Source: Gloeothece verrucosa PCC 7822 (GTDB lineage Bacteria; Cyanobacteriota; Cyanobacteriia; Cyanobacteriales; Microcystaceae). From it: a DNA stretch of 64,000 nucleotides. The first letter of the stretch is position 1. Each line of letters begins with the position of its first letter. Positions 33,704 through 42,866 of this stretch are shown piece by piece. A program made the translations under genes and the position numbers. Location: positions 404,773-468,772 of the forward strand of contig NC_014534.1 of the NCBI RefSeq assembly GCF_000147335.1, in the 5' to 3' direction. Under the pieces are notes generated by a model. It saw nothing but the letters and a program-made list of their open reading frames with translations, ran no database searches and was not told where the DNA came from.

Positions 33704-34006
33704 TTAACCATTATTTTCAAAGTTTTTTAAAGCGATCCAATTTTTAGCAGCCTCTCTTGCCCCCCCTGCTGTGTAATAAATTTCTTCACGCCGCTCTACT
33801 GAACCATCTTCAGCTACAACCCCGAACTGGTAGCATTTAGAGTTGGTGTAAAACACCAATGTCATTACACCACAGTAGATCAAGACCTCTTCAAGACGAA
33901 AACCGGGCTCAAAAGGGTTGTTGACTTCATGATTTGGCTGCATCATTACCGTCCTTAAAATCGAGTTCATCAATAATATTCCCACAATAACGGTTTTGGA
34001 CACCAT
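33704..34006 (-). CDS. Small hypothetical protein of the DGSV type, member 2
   Basis: This product has up to 100 residues; internal ATGs (MQPNHEVNNPFEPGFRLEEV near 33943) are possible starts. VLIYCGVMTLVFYTNSKCYQFGVVAEDGSVERREEIYYTAGGAREAAKNWI resembles the 29829-30083 product. It lies directly upstream of the SNase gene. Function unknown. Confidence 0.5.
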   Translation of the reverse strand: MVSKTVIVGILLMNSILRTVMMQPNHEVNNPFEPGFRLEEVLIYCGVMTLVFYTNSKCYQFGVVAEDGSVERREEIYYTAGGAREAAKNWIALKNFENNG

Positions 34007-34057
34007 TGCCGTCTATTGCTCGGTTTTAGGTCAAGCTACCTTAACCAGTACGAGTTG

Positions 34058-34140
34058 CTAGAAATTTAATCAACAAAGCTTCATTGTCTATAACAAAAGC
34101 GACAAACGCTACGTCTATTACTGAGCAATAAAAGCAGTGA
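34058..34140 (+). pseudogene. Fragment of the orphan-protein family, copy 3
   Basis: The plus strand reads QQSFIVYNKSDKRYVYY, then a stop, then AIKAVRL, clearly like RFIVYKPSGKKYIYYRLMRAVR of the intact gene at 30398. Only about 25 codons remain. It abuts and partly overlaps the 3' end of the truncated secreted-protein gene. Confidence 0.45.
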
Positions 34141-34555
34141 GATTAAGCGTATTGCGCGTGTTTATATCCCGTCCGTTGGCACTAAAATAAGAGCCAGAGT
34201 TAACATCGGGATAGCTGTTGGTAGAAGGAGGATTCCAAAAGAGCCAAGAAGCATCATTTTCATCCCAAGTTCGACCACTAATATTAATTGTTAAGTCCTC
34301 TACTAAGAACAAATTATCAGTTGGGTCAATAACTACATTTTCTGGATATCCCGATGGATAATTACCAATCTCTCCTGAATAAGGAGCATCATTATAGCTA
34401 AATGTTCCACTTCCGATTTTTGCCCCTGTTTCATCAAAGAAATTTAAATTCCAAGAAACCGTTGCCGCTTCTGCGGGTTGAGCGTTAAACCCCGTTAAGG
34501 TTAAAATAACTCCAGTCGCCGTCAAAGCGAGTTTTGAGTATGTATTGTTTTTCAT
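34118..34555 (-). pseudogene. Secreted PEP-CTERM-type protein lacking its C-terminal sorting signal
   Basis: This is a 145-residue product. The signal peptide LALTATGVILTLTGFNAQPA EA is followed by ATVSWNLNFFDETGAKIGSG TFSYND and PTDNLFLVEDLTINISGRTWDEND, as in cyanobacterial PEP-CTERM precursors. Such proteins normally end in a PEP-x-hydrophobic-basic tail, which is absent. The frame runs into the orphan-gene fragment at about 34140, so the 3' end was lost by rearrangement. Confidence 0.6.
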
Positions 34556-34963
34556 GAGGTTGAGCTTAAAGATTTAACTTCTATTAAATGTTTTAACCGT
34601 CAAAAGGCAACCTTCAAAAGTAAGATTTATCTCGAAGCAACTTTTTAGCGGCAGTAGGATTTATAAATGCTGTGCTTGCTACCCTTTCCAAGTTTTTCCT
34701 AGCCCAAAAGCTTATTATCTCAAAGCGAGATCGCCCCTAATATTTCTCCATCTTGCCCGGAGCCGCCCCTTTAAAAAGCTTGCCAAAGCTAACATTAAGC
34801 CTGGTTTGTTCCCACGCCAGCAATTGTAACTTGAGTTCTCTACATTATTTCAACGGAATCAGAACTTATTTGGGATTCCGACAAGGCTACTCAATCTACT
34901 GCTATTTTTACTAACTTGACGTTGAGTTTTCTATCGCCTAGAGATGCCTATTTTAATTTTTCT
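34556..34963. other. Intergenic region, about 400 bp
   Basis: No supported gene. It should include the promoter of the secreted-protein gene on the minus strand. Confidence 0.35.
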
Positions 34964-36076
34964 TTACCTTTGTTGTTGCAATGCTCCAAACATTTGTACG
35001 GCTTGGGCAAATTCAGCATTCCGTTCCATTAAAGCCATGTGTCCGCCGGGTTTGAGGACAAAAAACTCCGCATTGGGGATATCCATACTGATGCGACGAT
35101 TGGCACTCTTGAGGGTAGAAATATCGGATTGACCAGCAATAACCAACACGGGAAGCTCAATATTGGGCAAAGTTTGAGTTTCATTAAAATTTAACATCGC
35201 TATTACCCCTCTTGCCAATATCTTAGGCGATGCGAGTAACCCTAAGCGGGTTGAAAAATCAAGTTGTCCTCGCGTTTCGTGTCCGGTGAATCCTGATAGT
35301 TCTGTGGTTAGATACATCATACCGTTGAGATAACTTAAAGCACTCATCAACCAAAACAAAGGTGATAGAGCGATCACTATATAGAGTAATGGTTCAATTA
35401 ATGGCTTTTGCAGTCGTTTGAGAATTGGATTGAAAATAGCGGTTTTTAGCGGATTGGTGTAGGTTGTATCGAGCAAAATCAAGCCGGCGACTCGTTGTTT
35501 TAAATTTTCTCGAAACAAACGACAGAAACTCAAAATAATCATACCCCCCATACTATGACCGAGCAGAATAGCCGGACGATTTTGAGCTAAACCCAACACG
35601 GCTTCAAGGTCACGAGCATATTTCTCGATGGAATAGTCACGATTTTTAGGGGGAGTTGATTTACCCAATCCGGGTAAATCCCAAACGATGAGGCGATATT
35701 GATTAGCAAGTTGTTTCTTGAGGTAGTACCAGACCGTACTATTGGGTCCCCAACCATGAGTCAAAATTAGAGGAGGAGCATCGGGTGAGCCGTAAAATTC
35801 TACCTGAATTTCACTACCATCGGGACGTAGAATTCGTTGAGTCGCGCTGCTGCGGTGCATTTTCGGTTCATCGACACCCCTGCGCCGTAATAGAAGAGTA
35901 ATCGGCAAAAATCCTAGAAATGACCAAACGATAGCAGTCCAACTCAAAATTAACCAGAGACGGTTAATTAATTCTCCCTCGTACCACTCATGAAGTATAT
36001 AAATGCTACCACCAAGTAAAACCAACGAGAGTAACCCCGTAAGCCACCGCAACACAAAATCAAGGGGCATGAACAT
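34964..36076 (-). CDS. Alpha/beta hydrolase with N-terminal membrane anchor
   Basis: This is a 370-residue protein. Two hydrophobic helices at about 5-25 and 38-62 anchor it. The hydrolase fold follows: LILTHGWGPNSTVWYYL (oxyanion HG), WDLPGLGKS, LLGHSMGGMI with the nucleophile Ser, VLVIAGQSDISTL with the Asp, and KPGGHMALMER with the His. The substrate is unknown; esters or lipids near the membrane are likely. It is a monocistronic minus-strand gene. Confidence 0.88.
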   Translation of the reverse strand: MFMPLDFVLRWLTGLLSLVLLGGSIYILHEWYEGELINRLWLILSWTAIVWSFLGFLPITLLLRRRGVDEPKMHRSSATQRILRPDGSEIQVEFYGSPDAPPLILTHGWGPNSTVWYYLKKQLANQYRLIVWDLPGLGKSTPPKNRDYSIEKYARDLEAVLGLAQNRPAILLGHSMGGMIILSFCRLFRENLKQRVAGLILLDTTYTNPLKTAIFNPILKRLQKPLIEPLLYIVIALSPLFWLMSALSYLNGMMYLTTELSGFTGHETRGQLDFSTRLGLLASPKILARGVIAMLNFNETQTLPNIELPVLVIAGQSDISTLKSANRRISMDIPNAEFFVLKPGGHMALMERNAEFAQAVQMFGALQQQR

Positions 36077-36901
36077 TTTGCCACTTCCTAAACGAGAAAA
36101 TCCCGATAATTAATCATTAATTATTTTAAAAATAAAAATTTAACGGCGATTTCACACCTCTCAAAGGATAGAAAAAAGGCTGTTGTCGCTGCTACTATTG
36201 ATAACGCCAACTGTAAGCTGTTTGTCCCTTGCGATCGTACAGGACGCTTATGCTCACCTCAGATCTTGCACCTGTGTTTAATGGTATTGGTGAGGGTAGG
36301 GTGTGGCGTGTTGAGTTGAGTTGTTTAGATACTTCTCCAATTCGTTCTATTATTCCCATGTTGGGCAGGGCATTAGTGTGACTTTAACGATCACTTTGCC
36401 AAAAAAGCACTGATATACTTTACAAATCAGGGACTACTATTTATGTACTACCCTCAAACGTCGAAAACTCGTGCCTGACATTTTTCCGTAGAAAATATTT
36501 ATTGGATAACAAGCAAGCGATCGCCTAAAATCGTGCTGCGCGATAGTTACCTTTTATGGCTCAAAAAACGGTTTTCTAAATTCTTGTTCTTAAAAAACTT
36601 TAAACCCCTTTTGTGTAAGGCTTTAAGCTAGTTAACCCTCTCTTGTTGTCAATCATATCTTTGCTAAAATAAACCATATATGAATCTCAAAAGGGGCTGT
36701 TTTTAGAAAATTTTTTCTCGCATGAAAACAGAAAGAACTTATGGCACAGTTATCGTTGACTTTTGAGAGTTAGAGCAATCATAGCCGAGGTCACTCAATT
36801 GCGGCAGTGGCGCAAACCCTATGACTTCGTTCTGTTGGGCAAAGTTATGGTTGACGAATTTGGCCTTTTTATCGTGGAAGTCTAAATTAGCACCTCATGG
36901 A
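36077..36901. other. Intergenic region, about 820 bp, with element remnants
   Basis: No gene is supported. CTCAGATCTTGCACC at 36258-36272 is identical to the terminal repeat of the small element at 61693-61813, so a remnant of that element lies here. AAACCCCTTTTG near 36603 and CAAAAGGGGCTGTTTTTAGAAAA near 36688 form an imperfect inverted pair. One GCGATCGC site is present. Confidence 0.45.
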
Positions 36902-37645
36902 TTAATTAATAATTTCTCCTTTGTTGTTGGCCAACTTTTCACGCCATTTTTGAAGTTCATCAGGTGTTGGTCTGTCCCAATCTGTTACTTCCCCAACGAT
37001 TTTTAATGGTGCTTCGGAGCGATATGAGCGTGTCGGATTGCCCGGAAATTTTCGGTTTGTAACATTCGGGTCATTTTCAAACTCCCCTGTCGGTTCGACG
37101 ATATAAACCCGTTCACGTCCATCGCTTTTAGCTAATGCAGCAGCTAGTCCCGCTCCATTAACAATACCTGTAAAATAAATGTGATTCATTTTGAGTCCAG
37201 ATTTGTAATTAGAACTGCCTCCGGCTCTCAGTAAATCGCCAACCGACAAATTGGCTTTCGTCCCATGATAAAAAGGGCCCGATTCAGAAGGTTTATCGTC
37301 AAACGAAGTTGCTAATTCATAATTGTTTTTTGCTCGATCTGGGTCGTTTAAGTCCTCATAGCATTTAGCCATGTTTGAATATAGAGAAGGAAAAGCACTC
37401 TTAACCGTGTCGTCATTGATTTTTAAGGCAAAATGCAAGGCCGTTTCCAGCCATTTTAATCGATCCCAAACATTTTTTTGATGTCGGGCTACATGATAAG
37501 CTGCCATAAATTTTTCCAAGTCATCGATCGCTTCGTTCCAGGCTTGAAGAAATAGTTGACTGGCTTGTTCAGGTTGGCCTTTTTCTTCGATGTCCATACC
37601 TTGAAGACAAAGTTTAACAACATTGTTGTTTGGGTTGAATTCCAT
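36902..37645 (-). CDS. TPR-like domain fused to rifampin ADP-ribosyltransferase (Arr)
   Basis: This is a 247-residue protein. Residues 1-120 are helical repeats of TPR type (GQPEQASQLFLQAWNEAIDD, AFPSLYSNMAKCYEDLNDPDRAKNNYELA). Residues about 123-227 form an Arr domain: GPFYHGTKANLSVGDLLRAG (His), KMNHIYFTGIVNGAGLAAAL (Tyr), RVYIVEPTGEFENDPNVTNRKFPGNPTRSYRSEAPLKIVGEV (Asp). The three catalytic residues known from mycobacterial Arr are present. Arr enzymes transfer ADP-ribose from NAD to rifamycins; other members act on nucleic acids. The TPR fusion may deliver the activity to a protein or cell target. Stand-alone Arr is about 140 residues. Confidence 0.88.
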   Translation of the reverse strand: MEFNPNNNVVKLCLQGMDIEEKGQPEQASQLFLQAWNEAIDDLEKFMAAYHVARHQKNVWDRLKWLETALHFALKINDDTVKSAFPSLYSNMAKCYEDLNDPDRAKNNYELATSFDDKPSESGPFYHGTKANLSVGDLLRAGGSSNYKSGLKMNHIYFTGIVNGAGLAAALAKSDGRERVYIVEPTGEFENDPNVTNRKFPGNPTRSYRSEAPLKIVGEVTDWDRPTPDELQKWREKLANNKGEIIN

Positions 37646-37836
37646 AATGATTTTGTCTCCTAATTATCTTAATATCTATTTAATTGCTTGTCCTTAGACC
37701 CTATTCTAGACAATTACTAGACAGTAAGTGGCGATGGGGTATTCTTTTTTCTTTCCGGTTGTTTTTCTCAGTAGGATAAATAGAATTCTTCCATTTTTTA
37801 GGTTTATTTTTCTATACCATTGCCCATTTTAATCGA

Positions 37837-38022
37837 TTAAGGAGAGCTATTGGTTTGATTGTCCTCATCCTTTAAAAAAAAGCTTTGGATGATGCTCCCG
37901 AAACTCCACGTAACACCAGCAACCAAAAGAATAAACATTAATGGGGCAAGTCCGGCGAAGGGAGCTAAAATAAAACTTATAAGTAAACTTACTATTAAAA
38001 TTCTCGACAAAGTATTATTCAT
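37837..38022 (-). CDS. Small two-helix membrane protein
   Basis: This 61-residue product is mostly two hydrophobic helices (ILIVSLLISFILAPFAGLAP and FILLVAGVTWSFGSIIQSFF) with a charged tail. It overlaps the end of the upstream EcsC-like gene by 8 bp, so the two are coupled. No family is known to me. Confidence 0.6.
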   Translation of the reverse strand: MNNTLSRILIVSLLISFILAPFAGLAPLMFILLVAGVTWSFGSIIQSFFLKDEDNQTNSSP

Positions 38023-39187
38023 CAGCGATTTTTTCTTTACCTATTTGGTTCTGGTCATTAATGTCTATTGTAGAAGCGATCGCCTGTAAGATTTTATCTT
38101 CTTCTGGAGAGATATTATCTTTCAGGAGGGCAATTTGCCGGCACTGAGCCAATAAAGCTAAAGCAAAATCTGGGTTAATTTGCTCTAATAAAATGTCTAA
38201 AGGTTGAGGCGATTGAATATTAGCCTCAATGGTTTTAATTGACTCAGGCTCTAACTTGAGTTCTTCAAGTTCAGGTAGAATATCAGACCAGTTTTTATTG
38301 GGGTAACTTGCCCGGATCTGATAAATTAATATCTGATCCATAATCGCCTGTTGGCCGAGCGCTACATCGAGATAATCTTCACTTTGTTTTTGCAGTGATT
38401 TTAAAGTTTCCGTAGTCGGTTCTTCGGTTAGTTCTTTTTCTTTAGCCTCATAAAAACGGCAGGCAGTGTACCCTAAAGTGTAGAGCATGGTGGCATTGGT
38501 ACTCGCCCCGATCATCGCCCCGGCTAAGGGGATATTTCTCATGAAACCCAAACCCGCTTTAAGCGCATTCCTTCCCCCCAGGGCTAGACCAAAAATGGCT
38601 AGAACCTCTCCCTGTCTGGCCTGATCTTGTAGCTCCTGGTCATAAGCCGCAGCAATTTGATAGATCATTTCCGTCTGTAAGGCGTTAGTTGCGGCAAAGT
38701 CTACCGCCAACAGTGCAGCCGCAGAACCCGGCAAAATACTACTGACAAATCCTATCCCACTTGCTTGTGTAGCCTTTGAGAGTATGATTCGATGAGCGAT
38801 CTCAAAGGACGATTCATGATTGTACTTGGCTTTGAGCCGTTTAACCTCATCAGAGGCTTTAATTAAATCCACAGAACTGCTCATTCCCACCAGCCAATCT
38901 AACTTAAAAACTCCTGCTAGTTTTTGCACGAAGGGATTTTTAACCAAAGGAAGATTACCTATAGCCGTCATCGCCCGTCCCGCCTCTGAGGTAGCTTGCT
39001 CGATCAACTGATAGGTCTTAGAAGCCGCTTTTTCCCCAACCGAGTGAGTCCTCTTAACAACTTCTGCACCGGCATTATGAATAAAGGAAGTTACAAATGC
39101 GGCTTTATGCCGAGAATTCCCTATTGAAGAATTAAGAGCGCGATCGATTTTTGGGTCAGATGAAGAGGGGGAATGATCTTTACTCAT
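38015..39187 (-). CDS. EcsC/DUF697-like protein
   Basis: The start is moved to the ATG at 39187 (MSKDHSPSSSDPKIDRALNS) because the longer frame begins at TTG. The product has about 390 residues. The central region AEVVKRTHSVGEKAASKTYQ, then SSILPGSAAALLAVDFAATN ALQTEMIYQIAAAYDQEL, and GFMRNIPLAGAMIGASTNAT MLYTLGYTACRFYE has the glycine/alanine-rich amphipathic helices of EcsC/DUF697 proteins, which associate with membranes. The C-terminal 120 residues are acidic and helical. It forms an operon with the small membrane protein that overlaps its stop. Confidence 0.6.
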   Translation of the reverse strand: MSKDHSPSSSDPKIDRALNSSIGNSRHKAAFVTSFIHNAGAEVVKRTHSVGEKAASKTYQLIEQATSEAGRAMTAIGNLPLVKNPFVQKLAGVFKLDWLVGMSSSVDLIKASDEVKRLKAKYNHESSFEIAHRIILSKATQASGIGFVSSILPGSAAALLAVDFAATNALQTEMIYQIAAAYDQELQDQARQGEVLAIFGLALGGRNALKAGLGFMRNIPLAGAMIGASTNATMLYTLGYTACRFYEAKEKELTEEPTTETLKSLQKQSEDYLDVALGQQAIMDQILIYQIRASYPNKNWSDILPELEELKLEPESIKTIEANIQSPQPLDILLEQINPDFALALLAQCRQIALLKDNISPEEDKILQAIASTIDINDQNQIGKEKIADE

Positions 39188-39603
39188 TTTTATTGGGAGC
39201 GAGTTCAACTAACGAATCTTTTAAAATTAAAAGAACTTTATTTTTTGATTATGATTTATTTAAACTCAATTCACTTCAACCCTTTGAGGCATTGTTGAAA
39301 TAGCGGGATCATCCAGGGGTTAGAGATTAGATTTATTAAGTTTTATGACAAATCGAGTCAAGGCTTGACAAAATCCCAAAATTCATTTAACTTAGCTGAA
39401 TAGAACACGCAGTCCCTTTAACCAGTAAGTTATCAAAAAGTTAAGCGGAGCGTGCCGTCAAGAAATTATTCAGACCTGGCAAAGGCTAAACAAAGTTTTT
39501 CGTTAACTCAATAAAAGATCCTCTTCAACTAAGAGATCTGTTCTTCGGCTCAATTCGAGTCAACCCGATAAAGCGCAACATCATAAAAAGGAAATCAGCC
39601 ATT
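39188..39603. other. Divergent intergenic region
   Basis: About 415 bp between the EcsC-like gene (minus) and a plus-strand hypothetical gene hold no gene. AACTTAGCTGAAT and similar AT-rich stretches give no clear promoter. Confidence 0.3.
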
Positions 39604-40017
39604 ATGGATAATTTACGTCACATAGCTCAAGGCTTGCAAGCCGGAGATCAAATTAATCAAGCCGTAACTGGTATTATCGTTGATAAAAGCGTTTTAATGT
39701 TCAAAAACGCCTTAAACACTGATTTTAACACCGTTTTAGAATCCAGGCTTACCGAAGCGGTATCCAACGTCCTCACTGAACACGCGGAAAGTTCCCAACA
39801 ATTTGCCCAACAATTTTTACTGCAAACAAAGACAAAACTAGCCGGACATTTGGTACAAAGCCAGCAAAGTCACCCAATTGCATCGATCCCGAAAGCGATC
39901 GCATTTGATGAACTAGAAAACTTTGATGTCTCCCTAGATGCTGAGGTAGCCCGTATCGCTAATGAAGCGGGAACGCTAACTATTGATGTAAACCCAGAGA
40001 GTCTCATAGGATTCTAA
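39604..40017 (+). CDS. Hypothetical plasmid-type protein
   Basis: This is a 137-residue product with AAGGAAATCAGCC upstream as ribosome site. It is helical (MDNLRHIAQGLQAGDQINQA, then FNTVLESRLTEAVSNVLTEH) with an acidic tail. No signal peptide and no known domain. It starts the plus-strand gene series that leads to the partition genes. Confidence 0.55.
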   Translation: MDNLRHIAQGLQAGDQINQAVTGIIVDKSVLMFKNALNTDFNTVLESRLTEAVSNVLTEHAESSQQFAQQFLLQTKTKLAGHLVQSQQSHPIASIPKAIAFDELENFDVSLDAEVARIANEAGTLTIDVNPESLIGF

Positions 40018-40087
40018 ATGCAATTGCTTTGATCTCATCGGGGGCAATTGCCCCTAATGTCCCATCAGATAAAGAAAGGAGAAAAAA

Positions 40088-40776
40088 ATGTACACACAGC
40101 AACAAATTTTAGAAATCGCGCAGCTTCCAGAAACTTGTTTTCGCTACAGATGCCACATCGACAACCTAATTAACTTTTATAAGTGGGCAAAAAATCAATG
40201 GACGGCCACAGCCGTTAAAGAATTTAGTACAGAGCATAACTTAAACTTGAGGAAAAATAGCGATCTGCGGAGCAGATCCGCGTAGCGGTGCGGGCCAGAC
40301 TTGGCTGGCTGATGGCCCAGGAGTATGTCAAATGCCTTCCCCCGGCCCAAGCCGAACCCTCGGCTGAACCTAAAAACTCCCAACAGCCTGAGCGGGAGCA
40401 ACAGTTGCAACAGGATCACAAACGAGAAGCGCAAGTCGTTAAGGTTCTGGCCACGGCAATCGCATACCTTCCACCAGTACCGCCGACTAATGGACTCGAA
40501 CAAACGCCGCCTTACTGTATTTTAGGGAAGCCTATTTATTTTGACGAATTAGTGCGTAACTATAAAATCTTAGCGCAGAAATGGCATCCGGATTTATGCT
40601 CTCATCGAGAAGCTAAAGATCGTTTTCAGTTAGTCACAGCGATTTTTAAAGAACTCCGTGACGGGTGGTTCAAAAAATACTCACCGCTTATAGCAGCTTG
40701 TACTATTGGTAGCGAAAACCTTAAAAGGGCAAGAAATAAAACATTTCCTTTTACGGCTGAAAGTTTTTGGGAGTAA
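40088..40776 (+). pseudogene. J-domain (DnaJ-like) protein gene split by a short palindromic repeat
   Basis: The first frame (40088-40285, preceded by AGGAGAAAAAA) reads MYTQQQILEIAQLPETCFRY to LNLRKN. A second frame (40288-40776) continues RARLGWLMAQEYVKCLPPAQ, a Gln/Glu-rich linker, then YCILGKPIYFDELVRNYKIL AQKWHPDL with the J-domain HPD triad. Between them lies GATCTGCGGAGCAGATC (40261-40277) plus CGCGTAGCG, a palindrome of the dispersed type, which shifts the frame. The original protein would have about 220 residues. J-domain proteins recruit Hsp70, and plasmid replication often needs this. If the second frame starts at its GTG, the J-domain half may still be made. Confidence 0.6.
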
Positions 40777-40811
40777 AATTAAGGAAGCTTAAAATATTAC
40801 GTTCCCTAACC

Positions 40812-41012
40812 ATGCCCAGTAAGAAAATCCGCGTCAACGAATATACTGTTAAATCTCATTATCGCACGATTCATACAAGAGTTTTTCATTTAATCTGTAG
40901 TTATTGTCACGACGATGTGCAAAGAGAAACTTACGCTACAGTTTGCCCGAAATATGGCAATCAGTGTAATGGAGTTGCTGGCAAATGTAAAAGATGTGAA
41001 AAGAAAAGTTAA
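40812..41012 (+). CDS. Small zinc-ribbon-like protein
   Basis: The start is set at the ATG at 40812 (MPSKKIRVNEYTVKSHYRTI), giving 66 residues; the longer frame overlaps the preceding gene. CSYCHDDVQRETYATVCPKYGNQCNGVAGKCKRC has six to seven cysteines arranged as one or two zinc sites. It may bind nucleic acid. Function unknown. It lies 35 bp after the J-domain gene. Confidence 0.55.
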   Translation: MPSKKIRVNEYTVKSHYRTIHTRVFHLICSYCHDDVQRETYATVCPKYGNQCNGVAGKCKRCEKKS

Positions 41013-41166
41013 AGTTTTTTTTTCAAAGAACAGGAATTTTAACCGATGTGCTATTTTCTTAAATTATCCCTCGGTAAAATTTGAGAAGTGAAGAGTTTTC
41101 ACTCAAGTCACAACAAGCTAAATGACTTTTTTAATCGAGACATTTAAATTAATGAAGCCAGAACTA

Positions 41167-41210
41167 ATGAGAGAGTAAAATTTAATAGCCAGTTCATTTT
41201 ACTCTCTCAT
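41167..41210. terminator. Strong hairpin terminator
   Basis: ATGAGAGAGTAAAAT (41167-41181) and its exact complement (41196-41210) form a 15-bp stem with a 14-nt loop, followed by TTTAT. It lies about 155 bp after the zinc-ribbon gene and before the ISL3-split gene. Confidence 0.75.
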
Positions 41211-41594
41211 TTTATCGACAAAAATCCCATGAGTAACTCAAAAAAAATTGGCTCATGAACTCGAAAATAAACTACAATAAAACTGATTCAATTAATAATA
41301 CATGATGGAAGCTGTAGCACCACCAAATAATGAACCAACTACTGAGGCTCAACCAACCACATCAATCCAATATTCAGCATTTGGTTATGTCCTGGGGCAT
41401 TTGGAACTAGATCCCCAATCTCCCAAGATGGGAAAACTGTTATTGGCTGATGGGACGAGTTTATCTGTTTACCTGTTTCATCAAAAAAAACTAGACCAAA
41501 TCTCATTAGATAAACTTTACGCCTGGCGAATTTACTTTCGCACTGACAGGCAACAAAACTTAAGCGGACTAAAACTCGGGTTCTTCTAAACTTA

Positions 41595-42866
41595 TTATGC
41601 TAAACTATCAGCTAAGTGCCAAAATAATAAAGCTCTTTTTTGATAGTTATCGAAATTTTTAAAGCCAAATCCGCAACGCTTTAAAACCTTTAATCTATTA
41701 TTAATTCCTTCGACTACGCCATTAGTTGTTTTACGCTCAAAATAACCAACTATTTCTGCAAACCAATTTTTCATAGTTCGGACAGTTTTTGGAAAATATT
41801 TTTGAGCTTTGAGCATCCATTCTGCCAGATTTAAAGTTCCTTCCCCCAAATTTTGACTTTTTTCAAAAATATAGGTAAACTCTTCTTTTAAATTGTGCAT
41901 TATTTCTATAAGAGGAGAAGCTTCTTTCATTTGATACAACTTTATTTTTTGTTTATCTTTTAACTTGCTCTCTCTTTTTAGTAAGACATATTTTCCTCCT
42001 TTTATGGCTGCAAATATCTGCTTTCGCTGCTCAATCTCTAAAGATTCAGCCGTTTTTTTTTGGTCGCGGAATGCGACCCCCCGCTTGCGACCTGGAACTT
42101 GTTCCAGGTCGGTCGGGGGGTCAATTCGACCTTGATTTAGTTCTTCATGTAATAGTTTCGTCAGGTGAAATCTATCTGCTGTTACCACAGCATTAGGACA
42201 GACTTTTTTGATTATATTTTTATACATTTTACACAAATCTATACTAACTTCTTCTATCTGTTCTAAAATTTCATTTCCCCAATTCTTTAAATAATTTTCT
42301 AAAATTTTAGCTTTTCTATCTTTAATCAAACCTATTAATTTTCCTTTTTCTAAATCAACTAAAACAACAACAAACTTTCCTTGCCCTTTAACTAAACTGA
42401 TTTCATCAATTCCTAGCCTTTTTAAAGATTTTAAATTTATTGGCAAAACTTCTTGACTAATTTGATTAATCATTGATTAAACTTCTGCTTCGGTTAAATT
42501 ATTTCTTTGAGCTACACTTAAAAGGTCGCTATTAACAACTTGTTCAGTAATAAATTTTGCGTATCTCTGAGTATATTTTTTTCGAGAGCCAACAAATTCT
42601 AACTGTTCACTAAAAGGTTTCTGACAATTATTACATTTAAACTGTCGTCGATTTACTTTTAAAATAATTTCTTTTTCTCCCCAAGGTATATCTTTAACTA
42701 AAAAATAATGGTTTTGATGAAGGCGGTGACTTATTTTACAACAATTAGGACAACGGGCTGCTTTATATTGAAGCTCTACCTCTAAAATCAAAGTATTTTC
42801 ACAAGTTTTTTTATCTTTAACTAAAACTCCTGGTAAATCAAGAATTTTGGTAAGTTGCCGTTTCAT
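41595..42866 (-). pseudogene. ISL3 transposase with an in-frame stop
   Basis: The N-terminal part (42477-42866) has the zinc-finger start YKAARCPNCCKISHRLHQNH and a second CNNCQKPF. A TAA at 42477-42479 interrupts the frame, which continues in the same phase at 42476: LGIDEISLVKGQGKFVVVLV (first Asp), VVTADRFHLTKLLHEELNQ (second Asp), GVVEGINNRLKVLKRCGFGF (Glu). Restored length would be about 423, normal for ISL3. The second half contains an in-frame palindromic insert (42062-42120). The stop makes the enzyme probably inactive unless it is read through. Confidence 0.85.
42062..42120. repeat. Palindromic repeat inserted in frame inside the transposase
   Basis: GACCTGGAAC (42089-42098), TT, then its complement (42101-42110) make a perfect 10-bp hairpin. 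CCCCCCG (42077-42083) and CGGGGGG (42114-42120) form an outer stem, and GGTCGC/GCGACC (42062-42078) a second hairpin. In the protein it adds about RIDPPTDLEQVPGRKRGVA. It is much richer in GC than the flanks. The core GAACTTGTTC recurs at 61.1 kb. Confidence 0.7.

Noticed and set aside
36902-37645. Simple antibiotic-resistance call for the Arr-domain gene
   Set aside because: The N-terminal TPR-like half and the absence of other resistance genes make a resistance-only call unsupported.
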